NCBI GenBank assembly: GCA_016702605.1
Contig: JADJDQ010000021.1
Location: 1,116,001 to 1,180,000, forward strand
Length of the DNA stretch: 64,000 nt
Direction: 5' to 3'
From: Candidatus Intricatilinea gracilis
GTDB taxonomy: Bacteria > Pseudomonadota > Gammaproteobacteria > Burkholderiales > Burkholderiaceae_C
The translations under genes and the position numbers were made by a program. Shown in pieces: positions 44,881 to 53,815 of this stretch. The notes beneath the pieces were generated by a model, which worked only from the letters and a program-made list of their open reading frames with translations, made no database searches and was not told where the DNA came from. The stretch's first letter is position 1. The number at the start of each line of letters is the position of its first letter.

Positions 44881-45768
44881 TCAGCGGTCCTGACCCGGCG
44901 CGACCAGGGTGCGCAGCGCGGCGGCGGTGATGAGCACGACCATGTCGCTGCCGGCACTGGTCTCGAGCCACAAGGCTTCGAGGCGCGGAAAGGCGGCTTC
45001 GAAGTGTGACCGTTCATGGCCAATCTCGAGCACCAGCACGCCGTTGGGTTCGAGCCGCTCGGGCACATCGCGCAACAGTCGGCGGATGAAGTCCATGCCG
45101 TCGGCGCCACCGGACAAGGCCAGCTCGGGTTCGGCGCGGTATTCGGCCGGCAGCGCGGCCATCGACCGGTCGTTGACGTAGGGCGGGTTGCACAGGATCA
45201 GGTCGTAGGGGCCGCTGACCTTGGCCAGGCCGTCACTTTCGACCAGGCGGATACGTGAGCCCAGGCCGTGGCGTGCGACGTTGATCTTCGCCACTTCGAG
45301 CGCGGCGGCCGACAGGTCGCTGGCGTCCACCGCCAGGCTGGGGTAGGCCATGGCGGCCAGCACGGCCAGGCTGCCATTGCCGGTGCACAGGTCCAGCCCG
45401 CGGCGTGCGTCTTCGCCCAGCCAGGGGTCGATGCTGCCGTCACTCAGCAACTCGGCGATGAACGAGCGCGGCACGATGGCGCGTTCGTCCACGTAGAACG
45501 GCACACCTTGCAGCCAGGCCTCGCGCGTCAGGTAGGCGGCGGGCTTGCGGCTCTTGATGCGTTCTTCGATCACCTCGCGCACAGCCTGCGCACGTTGCTC
45601 GGGCACGCGTGATTCGGCCACTTCGTCGAGGTTGTCGATCGCCAGGCCGAGCTTCCACAAGGTCAGCCAGGCGGCTTCGTCGAAGGCGTTGGTGGTGCCG
45701 TGGCCGTAGCTCACCTCGCTGGCAGCGAGGCGCTGGGCCATGGCTTCGATGAGATCGATGATGCGCAT
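44881..45768 (-). CDS. prmB: 50S ribosomal protein L3 glutamine methyltransferase
   Basis: Methylates a glutamine of ribosomal protein L3. The 295-residue enzyme has the SAM-binding LDLCTGNGSLAVLAAMAYP and the catalytic ILCNPPYVN, with the N-terminal helical domain (LIEAMAQRLAASEVSYGHGT) and the AAYLTREAWLQGVPFYVDER segment that mark PrmB rather than PrmC. It follows dapE by 25 bp. Confidence 0.94.
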   Translation of the reverse strand: MRIIDLIEAMAQRLAASEVSYGHGTTNAFDEAAWLTLWKLGLAIDNLDEVAESRVPEQRAQAVREVIEERIKSRKPAAYLTREAWLQGVPFYVDERAIVPRSFIAELLSDGSIDPWLGEDARRGLDLCTGNGSLAVLAAMAYPSLAVDASDLSAAALEVAKINVARHGLGSRIRLVESDGLAKVSGPYDLILCNPPYVNDRSMAALPAEYRAEPELALSGGADGMDFIRRLLRDVPERLEPNGVLVLEIGHERSHFEAAFPRLEALWLETSAGSDMVVLITAAALRTLVAPGQDR

Positions 45769-45793
45769 GAGTGGGCGAGGTAAGGCGCGGCGC

Positions 45794-46993
45794 TCAGCCG
45801 AGCAGTGCGGCCAGCGTGCGGCGGTAGATGCGGGCCAGGGGTGCCAAGTCGGCAACCGCGCCATGTTCGTCGATCTTGTGGATGCTGGCATTGATCGGGC
45901 CGAACTCGACCACCTGAGGGCAGATCTGTGCGATGAATCGCCCGTCCGACGTGCCGCCCGTGGTCGACAGCTCGGTCGTGACACCGGTCTCGGCGCTGAT
46001 GGCCGCACTCATGGCGGCGATGAGGGCGCCAGGCCGTGTCAGAAAGGGCAGACCGCCCAGCACCCAGCTCAGCTCGAACTGCAGGCCATGACGCGTCAGC
46101 AGGGCCTCGACGCGCTCGCGCAAGCCTTCGGGTGTCGACTCGGTGCTGTACCGAAAGTTGAAGTCCACCACCAGTTCGCCCGGGATCACGTTGCCGGCGC
46201 CGGTGCCGGCGTGGATATTCGACACCTGCCAGCTCGTGGGCTGGAAATGGTCGTTGCCCTCGTCCCAACGTGTGGCCACCAGTTCGGCCAGAGCGGGCGC
46301 AAAACGGTGGATCGGGTTGTCGGCCAGTTGTGGATAGGCGATGTGGCCCTGCACGCCGCGCACCGTCAGCCGGCCGGTGAGTGAGCCGCGCCGGCCGTTC
46401 TTGATCATGTCGCCCAGGCGTTCGACCGAGGTCGGCTCACCCACGATGCAGGCGTCGAGCTGCTCGCCGCGCTCGCGCAGCCACTCGCACACCCGAACCG
46501 TGCCGTCGATCGACGGGCCTTCTTCGTCGCTGGTGAGCAAGAAGGCCATGGCGCCGCGCTTGCCCTGGCCGCCGGCAATGAGGCCCTGCACGGCCACCAG
46601 CATGGCGGCGATCGAGGCCTTCATGTCGGCTGCGCCGCGACCGTAGATCTTGCCGGCGCGGTGGGTGGGCACAAACGGGTCGCTGTGCCAGGCGGCCAGC
46701 GGGCCGGTGGGCACCACATCGGTATGGCCGGCGAAAACGACGGTCGGCCCGGGGGCACCAAAACGCCGGATGGCCCACAGGTTGTCGACGGTGGCACCGG
46801 CCGGCCCGTAGGGCTGGTGGTGGCACTCGAAACCCAGCGGCACGAGCAAATCGGCAATCAGCTGCTGGCAGCCGGCGTCGTCTGGCGTGAGCGAGCGGCG
46901 CGAGATCAGCTGTTCGAGCAGCGCCAGCGTGGCGCTTTCGTCGTCGATCGCAGCAGGGGAACCGGAAGAGGAAGGGGACGGTGCGTGGGTCAT
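45794..46993 (-). CDS. dapE: Succinyl-diaminopimelate desuccinylase
   Basis: Zinc hydrolase that removes succinate from N-succinyl-LL-diaminopimelate in lysine and peptidoglycan precursor synthesis. The 399-residue protein has [54 protein letters not shown] and [20 protein letters not shown]. The catalytic and metal residues are all present. A Ser/Pro-rich lead of about 15 residues precedes the fold. Confidence 0.96.
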   Translation of the reverse strand: MTHAPSPSSSGSPAAIDDESATLALLEQLISRRSLTPDDAGCQQLIADLLVPLGFECHHQPYGPAGATVDNLWAIRRFGAPGPTVVFAGHTDVVPTGPLAAWHSDPFVPTHRAGKIYGRGAADMKASIAAMLVAVQGLIAGGQGKRGAMAFLLTSDEEGPSIDGTVRVCEWLRERGEQLDACIVGEPTSVERLGDMIKNGRRGSLTGRLTVRGVQGHIAYPQLADNPIHRFAPALAELVATRWDEGNDHFQPTSWQVSNIHAGTGAGNVIPGELVVDFNFRYSTESTPEGLRERVEALLTRHGLQFELSWVLGGLPFLTRPGALIAAMSAAISAETGVTTELSTTGGTSDGRFIAQICPQVVEFGPINASIHKIDEHGAVADLAPLARIYRRTLAALLG

Positions 46994-47213
46994 CGTGAGG
47001 ATGCAAGGAATGCCGGCGGTCGGGGCCGGACCGGCCGATGGCCCGGGCTGGCGTGTCGAGCACGAGGCGGCCATGGTGTCACGTCCACGCCTGCCGTGTT
47101 GGGTGCGGCGCCGTTGGCGCCCGCGCTGATCGTGGTAGCGGCGGCAGCTGAGAGCGTCGGCATCTGCGGCTGCAGCGGCCACCGCGAGACGGCCGGTGGT
47201 GCGCGGGTGTCGA

Positions 47214-48461
47214 TCAACCGCCCAGGGTGGGCACCGAGCCGGGCACGGCGCCTGGTGTACGGGGACGGGTGCTGCGGCGATTGCTGCCGTCGTTGGCCTG
47301 CACGTCCAGCGTGATTTCAGTGAACGACGGGCCGGGTTCGGCTTCTTCCTCGGGCGCGTTCGGGCCACGTTTGGTGGGTGCTGCCGCGTTCTGCAGCCGC
47401 CACAACAGGTTGGTGGGTGAGTCGGCGTGGGACAACGCTTCTTCGCGGGTCACGTGGCCGTCATCGATCATGCGGGCCAGGTCTTGTTCGAAGGTCTGCG
47501 AACCTTCGGCCAGGGAGCGTTCCATGGCGTCCTTGACGCCCGGGAAGTTGCCCGCCTCGATCATCTCGGACACCAGCTGGGTATTGAGCAGCACCTCGGT
47601 GGCCGGCAGGCGCGGCCCACGCTTGGCGCGTAGCAGGCGCTGCGACACGATGGCGCGCAGCCCGGCCGACAGGTCGGACAACAACGCAGGGCGCGACTCG
47701 GGCGTGTAGAACGACAGGATGCGCCCGAGCGCGTGGTAGCTGTTGTTGGCGTGCAGGGTCGACAACACCAGGTGGCCCGACAGCGCATACGACAGCGCCG
47801 CACTCATGGTCTCGCGGTCGCGGATCTCGCCGATCAGCAGGCAATCGGGCGCCTGGCGCATGGCGTTTTTCAGGCCCAGGTTGAGCGACTGCACGTCGCG
47901 CCCCACCTCGCGCTGATTCACCATCGAGCGTTTGTTGGTGAACAAGAACTCGATCGGGTCCTCGATCGACAGGATGTGGCTGGCCTGGTTCTGATTGCGG
48001 TGGTCGAGCATGGCCGCGAGCGTCGTGCTCTTGCCGGTGCCGGTGGCCCCCACCATCAGCACCAGGCCACGTCGGCCCATGGCCAGCTGCGGCAGCATGG
48101 CAGGCAGATTGAGCGAGGCGATCTGCGGAATTTCGGCCGGAACGAAGCGCAGCACCGCCGCCAGCGTGCCACGCTGCTTGAAGCCCGACACCCGGAAGGT
48201 GCCCACACCCGGCAGATGGATGCCGACGTTGAGCTCGCAGGTGTCGTCGAGTTCTTCGAGCTGCAGCGGCGTGAGCATCTCGGCCAGCAGCTGGCGTGGC
48301 TGGCCGGGCGTGAGCGCCTCTTGCGTGACGTGCAGCATCTGCCCGTTGATCTTGATCATCACGGGCATGTTGGCCGACAGGAAGACGTCGGACGCCTTCT
48401 TTTCTGCCATCAGGCGCAGGATGCGCTCGAGGTTTTTCGAGGTCGGTGGCAGGCTGCTCAT
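47214..48461 (-). CDS. pilU: Type IV pilus retraction ATPase, PilU type
   Basis: Hexameric ATPase that assists pilus retraction, working with PilT. The 415-residue protein has [18 protein letters not shown], Walker A in [12 protein letters not shown], the Asp box [10 protein letters not shown], Walker [13 protein letters not shown] and the His box [12 protein letters not shown]. The sequence and the longer, Pro-rich C-terminus fit PilU better than PilT. It sits between dapD and dapE, apart from other pilus genes, which is unusual but stable in this gene order as far as the window shows. Confidence 0.92.
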   Translation of the reverse strand: MSSLPPTSKNLERILRLMAEKKASDVFLSANMPVMIKINGQMLHVTQEALTPGQPRQLLAEMLTPLQLEELDDTCELNVGIHLPGVGTFRVSGFKQRGTLAAVLRFVPAEIPQIASLNLPAMLPQLAMGRRGLVLMVGATGTGKSTTLAAMLDHRNQNQASHILSIEDPIEFLFTNKRSMVNQREVGRDVQSLNLGLKNAMRQAPDCLLIGEIRDRETMSAALSYALSGHLVLSTLHANNSYHALGRILSFYTPESRPALLSDLSAGLRAIVSQRLLRAKRGPRLPATEVLLNTQLVSEMIEAGNFPGVKDAMERSLAEGSQTFEQDLARMIDDGHVTREEALSHADSPTNLLWRLQNAAAPTKRGPNAPEEEAEPGPSFTEITLDVQANDGSNRRSTRPRTPGAVPGSVPTLGG

Positions 48462-48529
48462 GGGGACGTGCGCTCCGGCTTGTTCTTGTTTTAGGTGTTG
48501 GGGGCGGTCGTGCTCGCAGGGGTCGCCGA

Positions 48530-49363
48530 TCAGGCGCGCAGCAGGTCGTTGATGCTGGTCTTGGAGCGCGTCTGGGCGTCCACCCGCTTGACGATGATGG
48601 CCGCGTACATGCTGTAGGGCTGGCCATTGGCGGCCGTCTTGGGCAGGTTGCCACTCACCACCACCGAGCCGCTGGGCACGCGACCGTAGCTGATCTCGCC
48701 GGTCTCGCGGTTGAACAGCGGCGTGCTCTGGCCGATGTACACACCCATGCCCAGCACCGAGTTCTCTTCGACGATCACCCCTTCGACCACCTCGCTGCGA
48801 GCGCCGATGAAGCAGTTGTCCTCGATCACCGTCGGGTTGGCCTGCAGCGGCTCGAGCACGCCGCCGATGCCCACGCCACCGCTCAGGTGCACGTTCTTGC
48901 CGATCTGTGCGCAGCTGCCCACGGTGGCCCAGGTGTCGACCATGGTGGCTTCGTCCACATACGCGCCGATGTTCACGTAGCTGGGCATCAGCACCACGTT
49001 CTTCGCGATGAAGCTGCCGCGGCGCGCCACGGCAGGCGGCACGACACGGATGCCGGTGGCGCGCATGGCCTCGTCGCTGACGTGGGCGAACTTGGTCTCG
49101 ACCTTGTCGTAGAAGCTCAGGTCACCGGCGCGCATGACGCGGTTGTCGCTCAACCTGAAGCTGAGCAGCACGGCCTTCTTGATCCACTGGTTGACGGTCC
49201 ACTGGCCCACGCCCTGGCGCTCGGCCACACGGATGCGCCCGGCGTTGAGCTCGCCGATCACGTGTTCGACGGCCTGGGCCACTTCGGGCGAACTGCCGGG
49301 CTTGATTTCGGCGCGGGCTTCCCAGGCGGAGTCGATGATGGCTTGAACTTGTTGGGTGGACAT
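48530..49363 (-). CDS. dapD: Tetrahydrodipicolinate N-succinyltransferase
   Basis: Adds succinate to tetrahydrodipicolinate in lysine/diaminopimelate synthesis. The 277-residue protein has the left-handed beta-helix hexapeptide repeats ([60 protein letters not shown]) and the signature [13 protein letters not shown]. It is full length, starting at ATG 49363. Confidence 0.97.
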   Translation of the reverse strand: MSTQQVQAIIDSAWEARAEIKPGSSPEVAQAVEHVIGELNAGRIRVAERQGVGQWTVNQWIKKAVLLSFRLSDNRVMRAGDLSFYDKVETKFAHVSDEAMRATGIRVVPPAVARRGSFIAKNVVLMPSYVNIGAYVDEATMVDTWATVGSCAQIGKNVHLSGGVGIGGVLEPLQANPTVIEDNCFIGARSEVVEGVIVEENSVLGMGVYIGQSTPLFNRETGEISYGRVPSGSVVVSGNLPKTAANGQPYSMYAAIIVKRVDAQTRSKTSINDLLRA

Positions 49364-49532
49364 GTGATGGCTCGAAGGGTCGAAGTGAAAGTAAGGGGTC
49401 GGTCGGGCCGGTTGGTGCGTGGCCGGTGCCCGTGTCGATGATGGACCGGCGATGCTGCCGCGCGGCCGCCCGGGTCTTGTCGTGACGTCGCGGGGGCGGC
49501 CCGCGCGGCTGGTCCTGTGGTGTCGCTGGGGT

Positions 49533-50747
49533 TCAGGCGCTGCGCACGAAGGCCGCAATCCGGTGTGCCGCCTCCAGACATTCATCCACGTCGGCCACCA
49601 GGGCCAGCCGCACACGACCGGCGCCCGGGTTCACCCCGTGGGCCTCGCGCGCCAGATAACTGCCGGGCAGCACCGTCACATTGTATTGAGCGAGCAGGGC
49701 GCGGGCGAACTCGGTGTCCGAGCCGCCGCCCACGTGATCCGGCACCTTGGCCCACAGGTAGAACGCTGCGTCGGGCAGCGCCACGTCCATCACCTCGGCC
49801 AGCACCGGCGTGACCTGGGCAAACTTGCGCCGGTACATCTCGCGGTTGGCCACCACGTGGGCCTCGTCGTCCCAGGCGGCGATGCTGGCCTGCTGCACCG
49901 GCAGCGCCATGGCACTGCCGTGATAGGTGCGGTACAGCAGAAAACTCTTGATGAGCTCGGCGTCACCCGCCACAAAACCCGAGCGCAGCCCCGGCACGTT
50001 GCTGCGCTTGGACAGGCTCGTCAGCGCAATCAGGCGCCTGAAATCCGTGCGCCCGAGCTTGACTGCAGCCTCCAGCCCGCCCAGCGGCGCCTCGTCGCGG
50101 AAGTAGATCTCGGAGTAACACTCGTCCGAGGCAATCACGAAGCTGTAGCGGTCCGACAGCTCGAACAACAGGCGCCACTCGTCCAGCGGCACCACCGCCC
50201 CGGTCGGGTTGCCCGGTGAGCACACATAGACCAGTTGCGTGCGCGCCCAGGTCGCTTCATCCACCTGCGACCAGTCGACCGCGAAGTTGCGCGCCGGGTC
50301 GCTGTTGACGAACACCGGCGTGGCCCCGCCCAGGTAGGCCGCACCCTCGTAGATCTGGTAGAACGGATTCGGGCAGACGACCACCGGGCCGCCGGCATCA
50401 ACATGCTGCGAGCGATCGAGCACCGTCTGCGCCAGCGAGAACAGCGCCTCGCGTGTACCGTTGACCGGCAGGATCTGGCTCGCGGCATCCACGTCGACAC
50501 CGTAGCGGCGCTTGAGCCAACCCGCACAAGACGCGCGAAACGCCGGCTCGCCGGCCGTCGCCGGGTACCCGGCCAGCCCTTCCAGCGTGCTGCGCAGCCG
50601 CTCCTTTAGGAACTCCGGCGTTGCATGTTTGGGCTCGCCGATACCCAGGCTGATGGCGCCGTGCGCCGGGCTGGGCGTGACCCCCTTGAACAGCGCCCGC
50701 AGGCGCTCGAAGGGATAGGGCTGGAGTCTGGTGAGCAGGGGATTCAT
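49533..50747 (-). CDS. dapC: Succinyldiaminopimelate transaminase
   Basis: PLP-dependent aminotransferase making N-succinyl-LL-diaminopimelate. The 404-residue fold-type I enzyme starts [20 protein letters not shown], the usual DapC opening, and has [20 protein letters not shown] contacts, [23 protein letters not shown] and the PLP lysine in [15 protein letters not shown]. It is the first gene of the dapC-dapD-pilU-dapE-prmB series. Confidence 0.95.
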   Translation of the reverse strand: MNPLLTRLQPYPFERLRALFKGVTPSPAHGAISLGIGEPKHATPEFLKERLRSTLEGLAGYPATAGEPAFRASCAGWLKRRYGVDVDAASQILPVNGTREALFSLAQTVLDRSQHVDAGGPVVVCPNPFYQIYEGAAYLGGATPVFVNSDPARNFAVDWSQVDEATWARTQLVYVCSPGNPTGAVVPLDEWRLLFELSDRYSFVIASDECYSEIYFRDEAPLGGLEAAVKLGRTDFRRLIALTSLSKRSNVPGLRSGFVAGDAELIKSFLLYRTYHGSAMALPVQQASIAAWDDEAHVVANREMYRRKFAQVTPVLAEVMDVALPDAAFYLWAKVPDHVGGGSDTEFARALLAQYNVTVLPGSYLAREAHGVNPGAGRVRLALVADVDECLEAAHRIAAFVRSA

Positions 50748-51009
50748 GGCGGGGCGGATTATCAGGGACGGTCGTGGGTCATGCCCTGGCCGATGCCGGA
50801 TACAGCTCCACCTGCAGGTCGATCGCCTGCCGTGGGCGGCGAGGTCAACTTGCCTGTCCGGTGGCGCGGTGGTCGAACGCAGCAACCGGTTGTCGTGCGG
50901 CAAGCAACGCACGGCCCAACGGCTGTTTCCAACCGTGTGACCTGTCTGTCGTTTGGCGGATCCGGCAAGCATGGCCCAAGCAAGAACACTCAGCCAAGCG
51001 GGAGGCTTG

Positions 51010-52067
51010 ATGATCGAACAAGGCAGCAACTTCGGTTTTCTGGCTGAACACTCGCCGCTGCTTTGTGATCTTGGCGCCACCGCCGAACGAGTCTTCCCGT
51101 TCGACCCTGCCAACTGCGTGCTCAAGCTGCGCCTGCTGGCCGAGGCTCTGACCAAGGAGATCGCCGCCCGCATGGGCGTGACGTTGCTGCAGCCGACGCA
51201 GGCCGAGCTGCTTCGTGCGGTCGACTCGCGGTTGAACTCGAGCCCGAGGCCCTTCGAGAGCTGCTGTTCGGCGCCTTGGCCGCAACAACAACTCCGCTGG
51301 CCCGCGTCGAGGGCACAGGTGACGACTTGCTCGCCAAGGCTTCCGCAATCGGGCTGATGCGCGGAGAAGTGCTGCGCGCCATGATCGATCCATCGTTAGT
51401 CGATCGAGGCGTGGTGATGTCCTTACGTCAAGCGGCCAGATTCGAGTCTGAGGTGGCTCGTGACGAGCAGGTGTCTGACCAGCAGATCCACTTCTCGCGT
51501 CTGAGCGGCATGGCGCCGGCGGACATCGATGTCCTGCAGGACTTGTCGCGCGAGGAGGGCTTGTTGCTGATCGTCAGATGCCCGAAGGTGGCCGCCCGGT
51601 ATCACCATGGCCGGGTGCCGCCCAAGACCTGGGCGACCAGCAAGCTTGGCATCAAGTCGGATCCGGCCACCGGGCTGGTGACCTTGCCCAACGGCACTCA
51701 TCAGGTGTCCGATTACGACCTGATGTGTGTCTATCGCTTCATGGGTGACGGCTACGTCAAGATCTTGTTCTCGGCGCCGGGTGGCAGAGGTGCCTTGCCT
51801 GCCGAAGCCCGCGATGTGTTGGTCAAGATCCAGTCGCGGCTCAAGTCGCGTTTCCAGCATGGGGCGCAGGACGACTTCAACTATCCGGGCAATCCGGGGG
51901 TGTCGATTGGTGGTGAGCGTGGCAAGGCGCCCGACCGGTTTATGGTGTTTCGGTTGGGCACGGCATCGTTTGCGGCAACTCCGGCGGTTCTCGAAGCAGA
52001 GGTCTACCTGAGGTTCGGGCTGGACTGGCCCTATGTGGCGGGTGTGCACCGCGCGATCGCCAGGTAG
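51010..52067 (+). CDS. Chimeric accessory protein: HsdR-type N-terminal domain plus unassigned DYDL domain (frameshifted)
   Basis: About 352 residues if the frame is repaired. The start (SNFGFLAEHSPLLCDLGATA, FPFDPANCVLKLRLLAEALT) matches the DUF4145-like segment at the start of type I restriction HsdR subunits, and GGGAGG precedes the ATG. At 51234 the frame slips; inserting one G gives RLELEPEALRELLFGALAAT and continues to 52067. The second part is unrelated to HsdR: KLGIKSDPATGLVTLPNG, VSDYDLMCVYRF, RFQHGAQDDFNYPGNPG, DRFMVFRLG. The order Lys-rich KSD, DYDL, HGxxxxFN recalls ExoY/CyaA/edema-factor nucleotidyl cyclase toxins, but the spacing is much shorter, so this is only a motif-level suggestion. 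It could be a toxin or defence effector. Confidence 0.55.
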
Positions 52068-52171
52068 CGACGGCTTGCCGGGCATGTGGCCCTGCGCTGC
52101 GGATGGCGGTTTATCGATCGTCGACACTCGCAGTCTGTCCAGTAGGGGTGGACAAGGGAGCGAGGGTCGAC

Positions 52172-53668
52172 ATGGATATCGCTGCACTGCAGTCACGACT
52201 TCGCCAGTTTGCCGCCGAGCGAAACTGGCAGCCGTTTCACACGCCCAAGAACCTGTCGACGGCGTTGTTCGTCGAGGCGGCGGAACTGGCCGAGATCTTC
52301 CAGTGGATGACGACCGAAGAGTCGAGCCAGGCGGGGGCGGACCCTGTGCAGCGCGAACGCATCGGCGCCGAGGTGGCCGACGTGCTGCTCTACCTGCTGC
52401 AGTTGGCCGACCACTGCGGTGTCGACATCGAACAGGCGGTCGACGCCAAGATCGTGGCGAACGCGCGCAAGTACCCTGGCCGGCAGGCTGCGGCGCTGCA
52501 GCGGGTCGACGTGTCGCCCGGCCCAGCCGCCATCCATGTGCTGATCGACTACGAGAACGTGCAACCGACGCTGGCCGAGATCCAGGCAGCGGCACCTGGG
52601 GCCAGCACAGTGTGGGTGTTTCACGGCCCGCATCAGAAGCAGGTTGATCAGGCCTATCCCCCGTATGGTGATCGGGTCACGGCGGTGCCGATCAGCAAGA
52701 CGGGCAAGAACGCGCTGGACTTTCACTTGTCCTACTACCTGGGCTACCTGGCGAGTCGAAACGACAAGGCCGAGATGGTCGTGATGGCAAACGACACGGG
52801 CTACGAGCCGATGTTGATGCATGCGCGCGCGATGGGCATCCAGGTTCGGCGTGTAGCGGTGCATCGGACGGCAAAACGCGCAACCGCGCCCTCGGGCAAG
52901 TCCGCGGTCCAGACGCAGGCACCGATGGTCGGATCCGAGGTTGTGCCTGCGGCTGCGTTGCCTGTCGTGCAGCCTGGCGGGTCAGGCAAGACCTCTGCAT
53001 CGACGAAGGCCGACGCACCGACGGTTGTGCCGCCTGCCCGGACAGCGGCCGTCAAGAAGGTTGCTCGCAAGACGCCCGCGATCAAGCAGGCTGCTACCAA
53101 GCAGAACATTGCCAACCAGGCCCTCGACAAGGCGGCGGCTAGTAAGCAAGCCGCCAGCAAGAAGGTGGCTGCCAAAAAGGCGAGCACCCAGGCGACGGCT
53201 GCTGCCCGAAAAGTCGCCGCCAGGAAATCGGCGCCATCGAAGAAGGCCGCTGCCGGCAAGACCGCCAGCAAGCAGCCGGCCACCCAGCGCGCCAAGTCCC
53301 AACCCACTGCAGCGAAGAAGGCTGCCTCCGTGACGTCGAGGCCGAAGCCAACGGGCCCAGCTGCTGGCACGACGACGCCGACCCGCGTGACGGTCGACTC
53401 GACGAGCAAGCACGATGCATCCGTTGCCGTGACGCCTGAGTTGCTGCGGCACGCGGTCGACAGCCTGCGCAAGATGGACGACAAGCGCCCCGTGCGGCTG
53501 ACTGGTTTGCGCGGTGCGCTCAAGTCGCTGCTGGGTTCGGTGGCGAACGAGCAGACCATCGCCGTGGCAATCGAGCGGCTGGCAGCCCAGGGCTACCTCG
53601 ATCTGACGGCGTCGCCGAAGGTGAGCTTCCCCAGGTTTACGTCGGCTGGCAATGGTGGGCCTGGCTAG
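52172..53668 (+). CDS. MazG-like pyrophosphohydrolase fused to a PIN-like nuclease with basic tail and winged-helix end
   Basis: A 498-residue multidomain protein. Residues 1 to about 105 are a MazG-like NTP pyrophosphohydrolase (KNLSTALFVEAAELAEIFQW with ExxE, and EVADVLLYLLQLAD with ExxD). Residues about 122-230 are a PIN-like domain (VLIDYENVQPTLAEI, SKTGKNALDFHLSYYLGYLA, MANDTGYEPMLMHARAMGIQ) with its acidic residues conserved. Residues about 235-430 are Ala/Lys-rich repeats like those of histone H1, and the last 65 residues look like a winged helix. PIN-like proteins with a basic tail are known; the MazG fusion is unusual. The combination suggests nucleotide-pool sensing joined to RNA or DNA cleavage, an inference. 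The start at 52172 follows GGGAGCGAGGG. Confidence 0.8.
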   Translation: MDIAALQSRLRQFAAERNWQPFHTPKNLSTALFVEAAELAEIFQWMTTEESSQAGADPVQRERIGAEVADVLLYLLQLADHCGVDIEQAVDAKIVANARKYPGRQAAALQRVDVSPGPAAIHVLIDYENVQPTLAEIQAAAPGASTVWVFHGPHQKQVDQAYPPYGDRVTAVPISKTGKNALDFHLSYYLGYLASRNDKAEMVVMANDTGYEPMLMHARAMGIQVRRVAVHRTAKRATAPSGKSAVQTQAPMVGSEVVPAAALPVVQPGGSGKTSASTKADAPTVVPPARTAAVKKVARKTPAIKQAATKQNIANQALDKAAASKQAASKKVAAKKASTQATAAARKVAARKSAPSKKAAAGKTASKQPATQRAKSQPTAAKKAASVTSRPKPTGPAAGTTTPTRVTVDSTSKHDASVAVTPELLRHAVDSLRKMDDKRPVRLTGLRGALKSLLGSVANEQTIAVAIERLAAQGYLDLTASPKVSFPRFTSAGNGGPG

Positions 53669-53751
53669 AAGTTGGCGCATCGCACGGCGCTGCAAAGCGA
53701 CAGTGACGGCGACCCGCGCTGCTATCATCGAGGCGCCCGCCGAGGCCTTCT

Positions 53752-53770
53752 GCCCTTCGGGCTTTTTCTT
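53752..53770 (+). terminator. Rho-independent terminator after the MazG-PIN gene
   Basis: GCCC-TTC-GGGC stem-loop at 53752-53762 followed by TTTTTCTT. It lies 84 bp after the stop of the MazG-PIN gene and 46 bp before smc, separating the accessory gene from the smc-zipA-ligA series. Confidence 0.7.
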
Positions 53771-53815
53771 TGCCTGACAAGCACTTGCGTTGACTTGTGA
53801 AGGCTTTTTCTCTGC

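Noticed and set aside
51010..51357. Complete type I restriction HsdR gene
   Set aside because: Only the N-terminal domain is present; no helicase motifs and no hsdM or hsdS genes follow.
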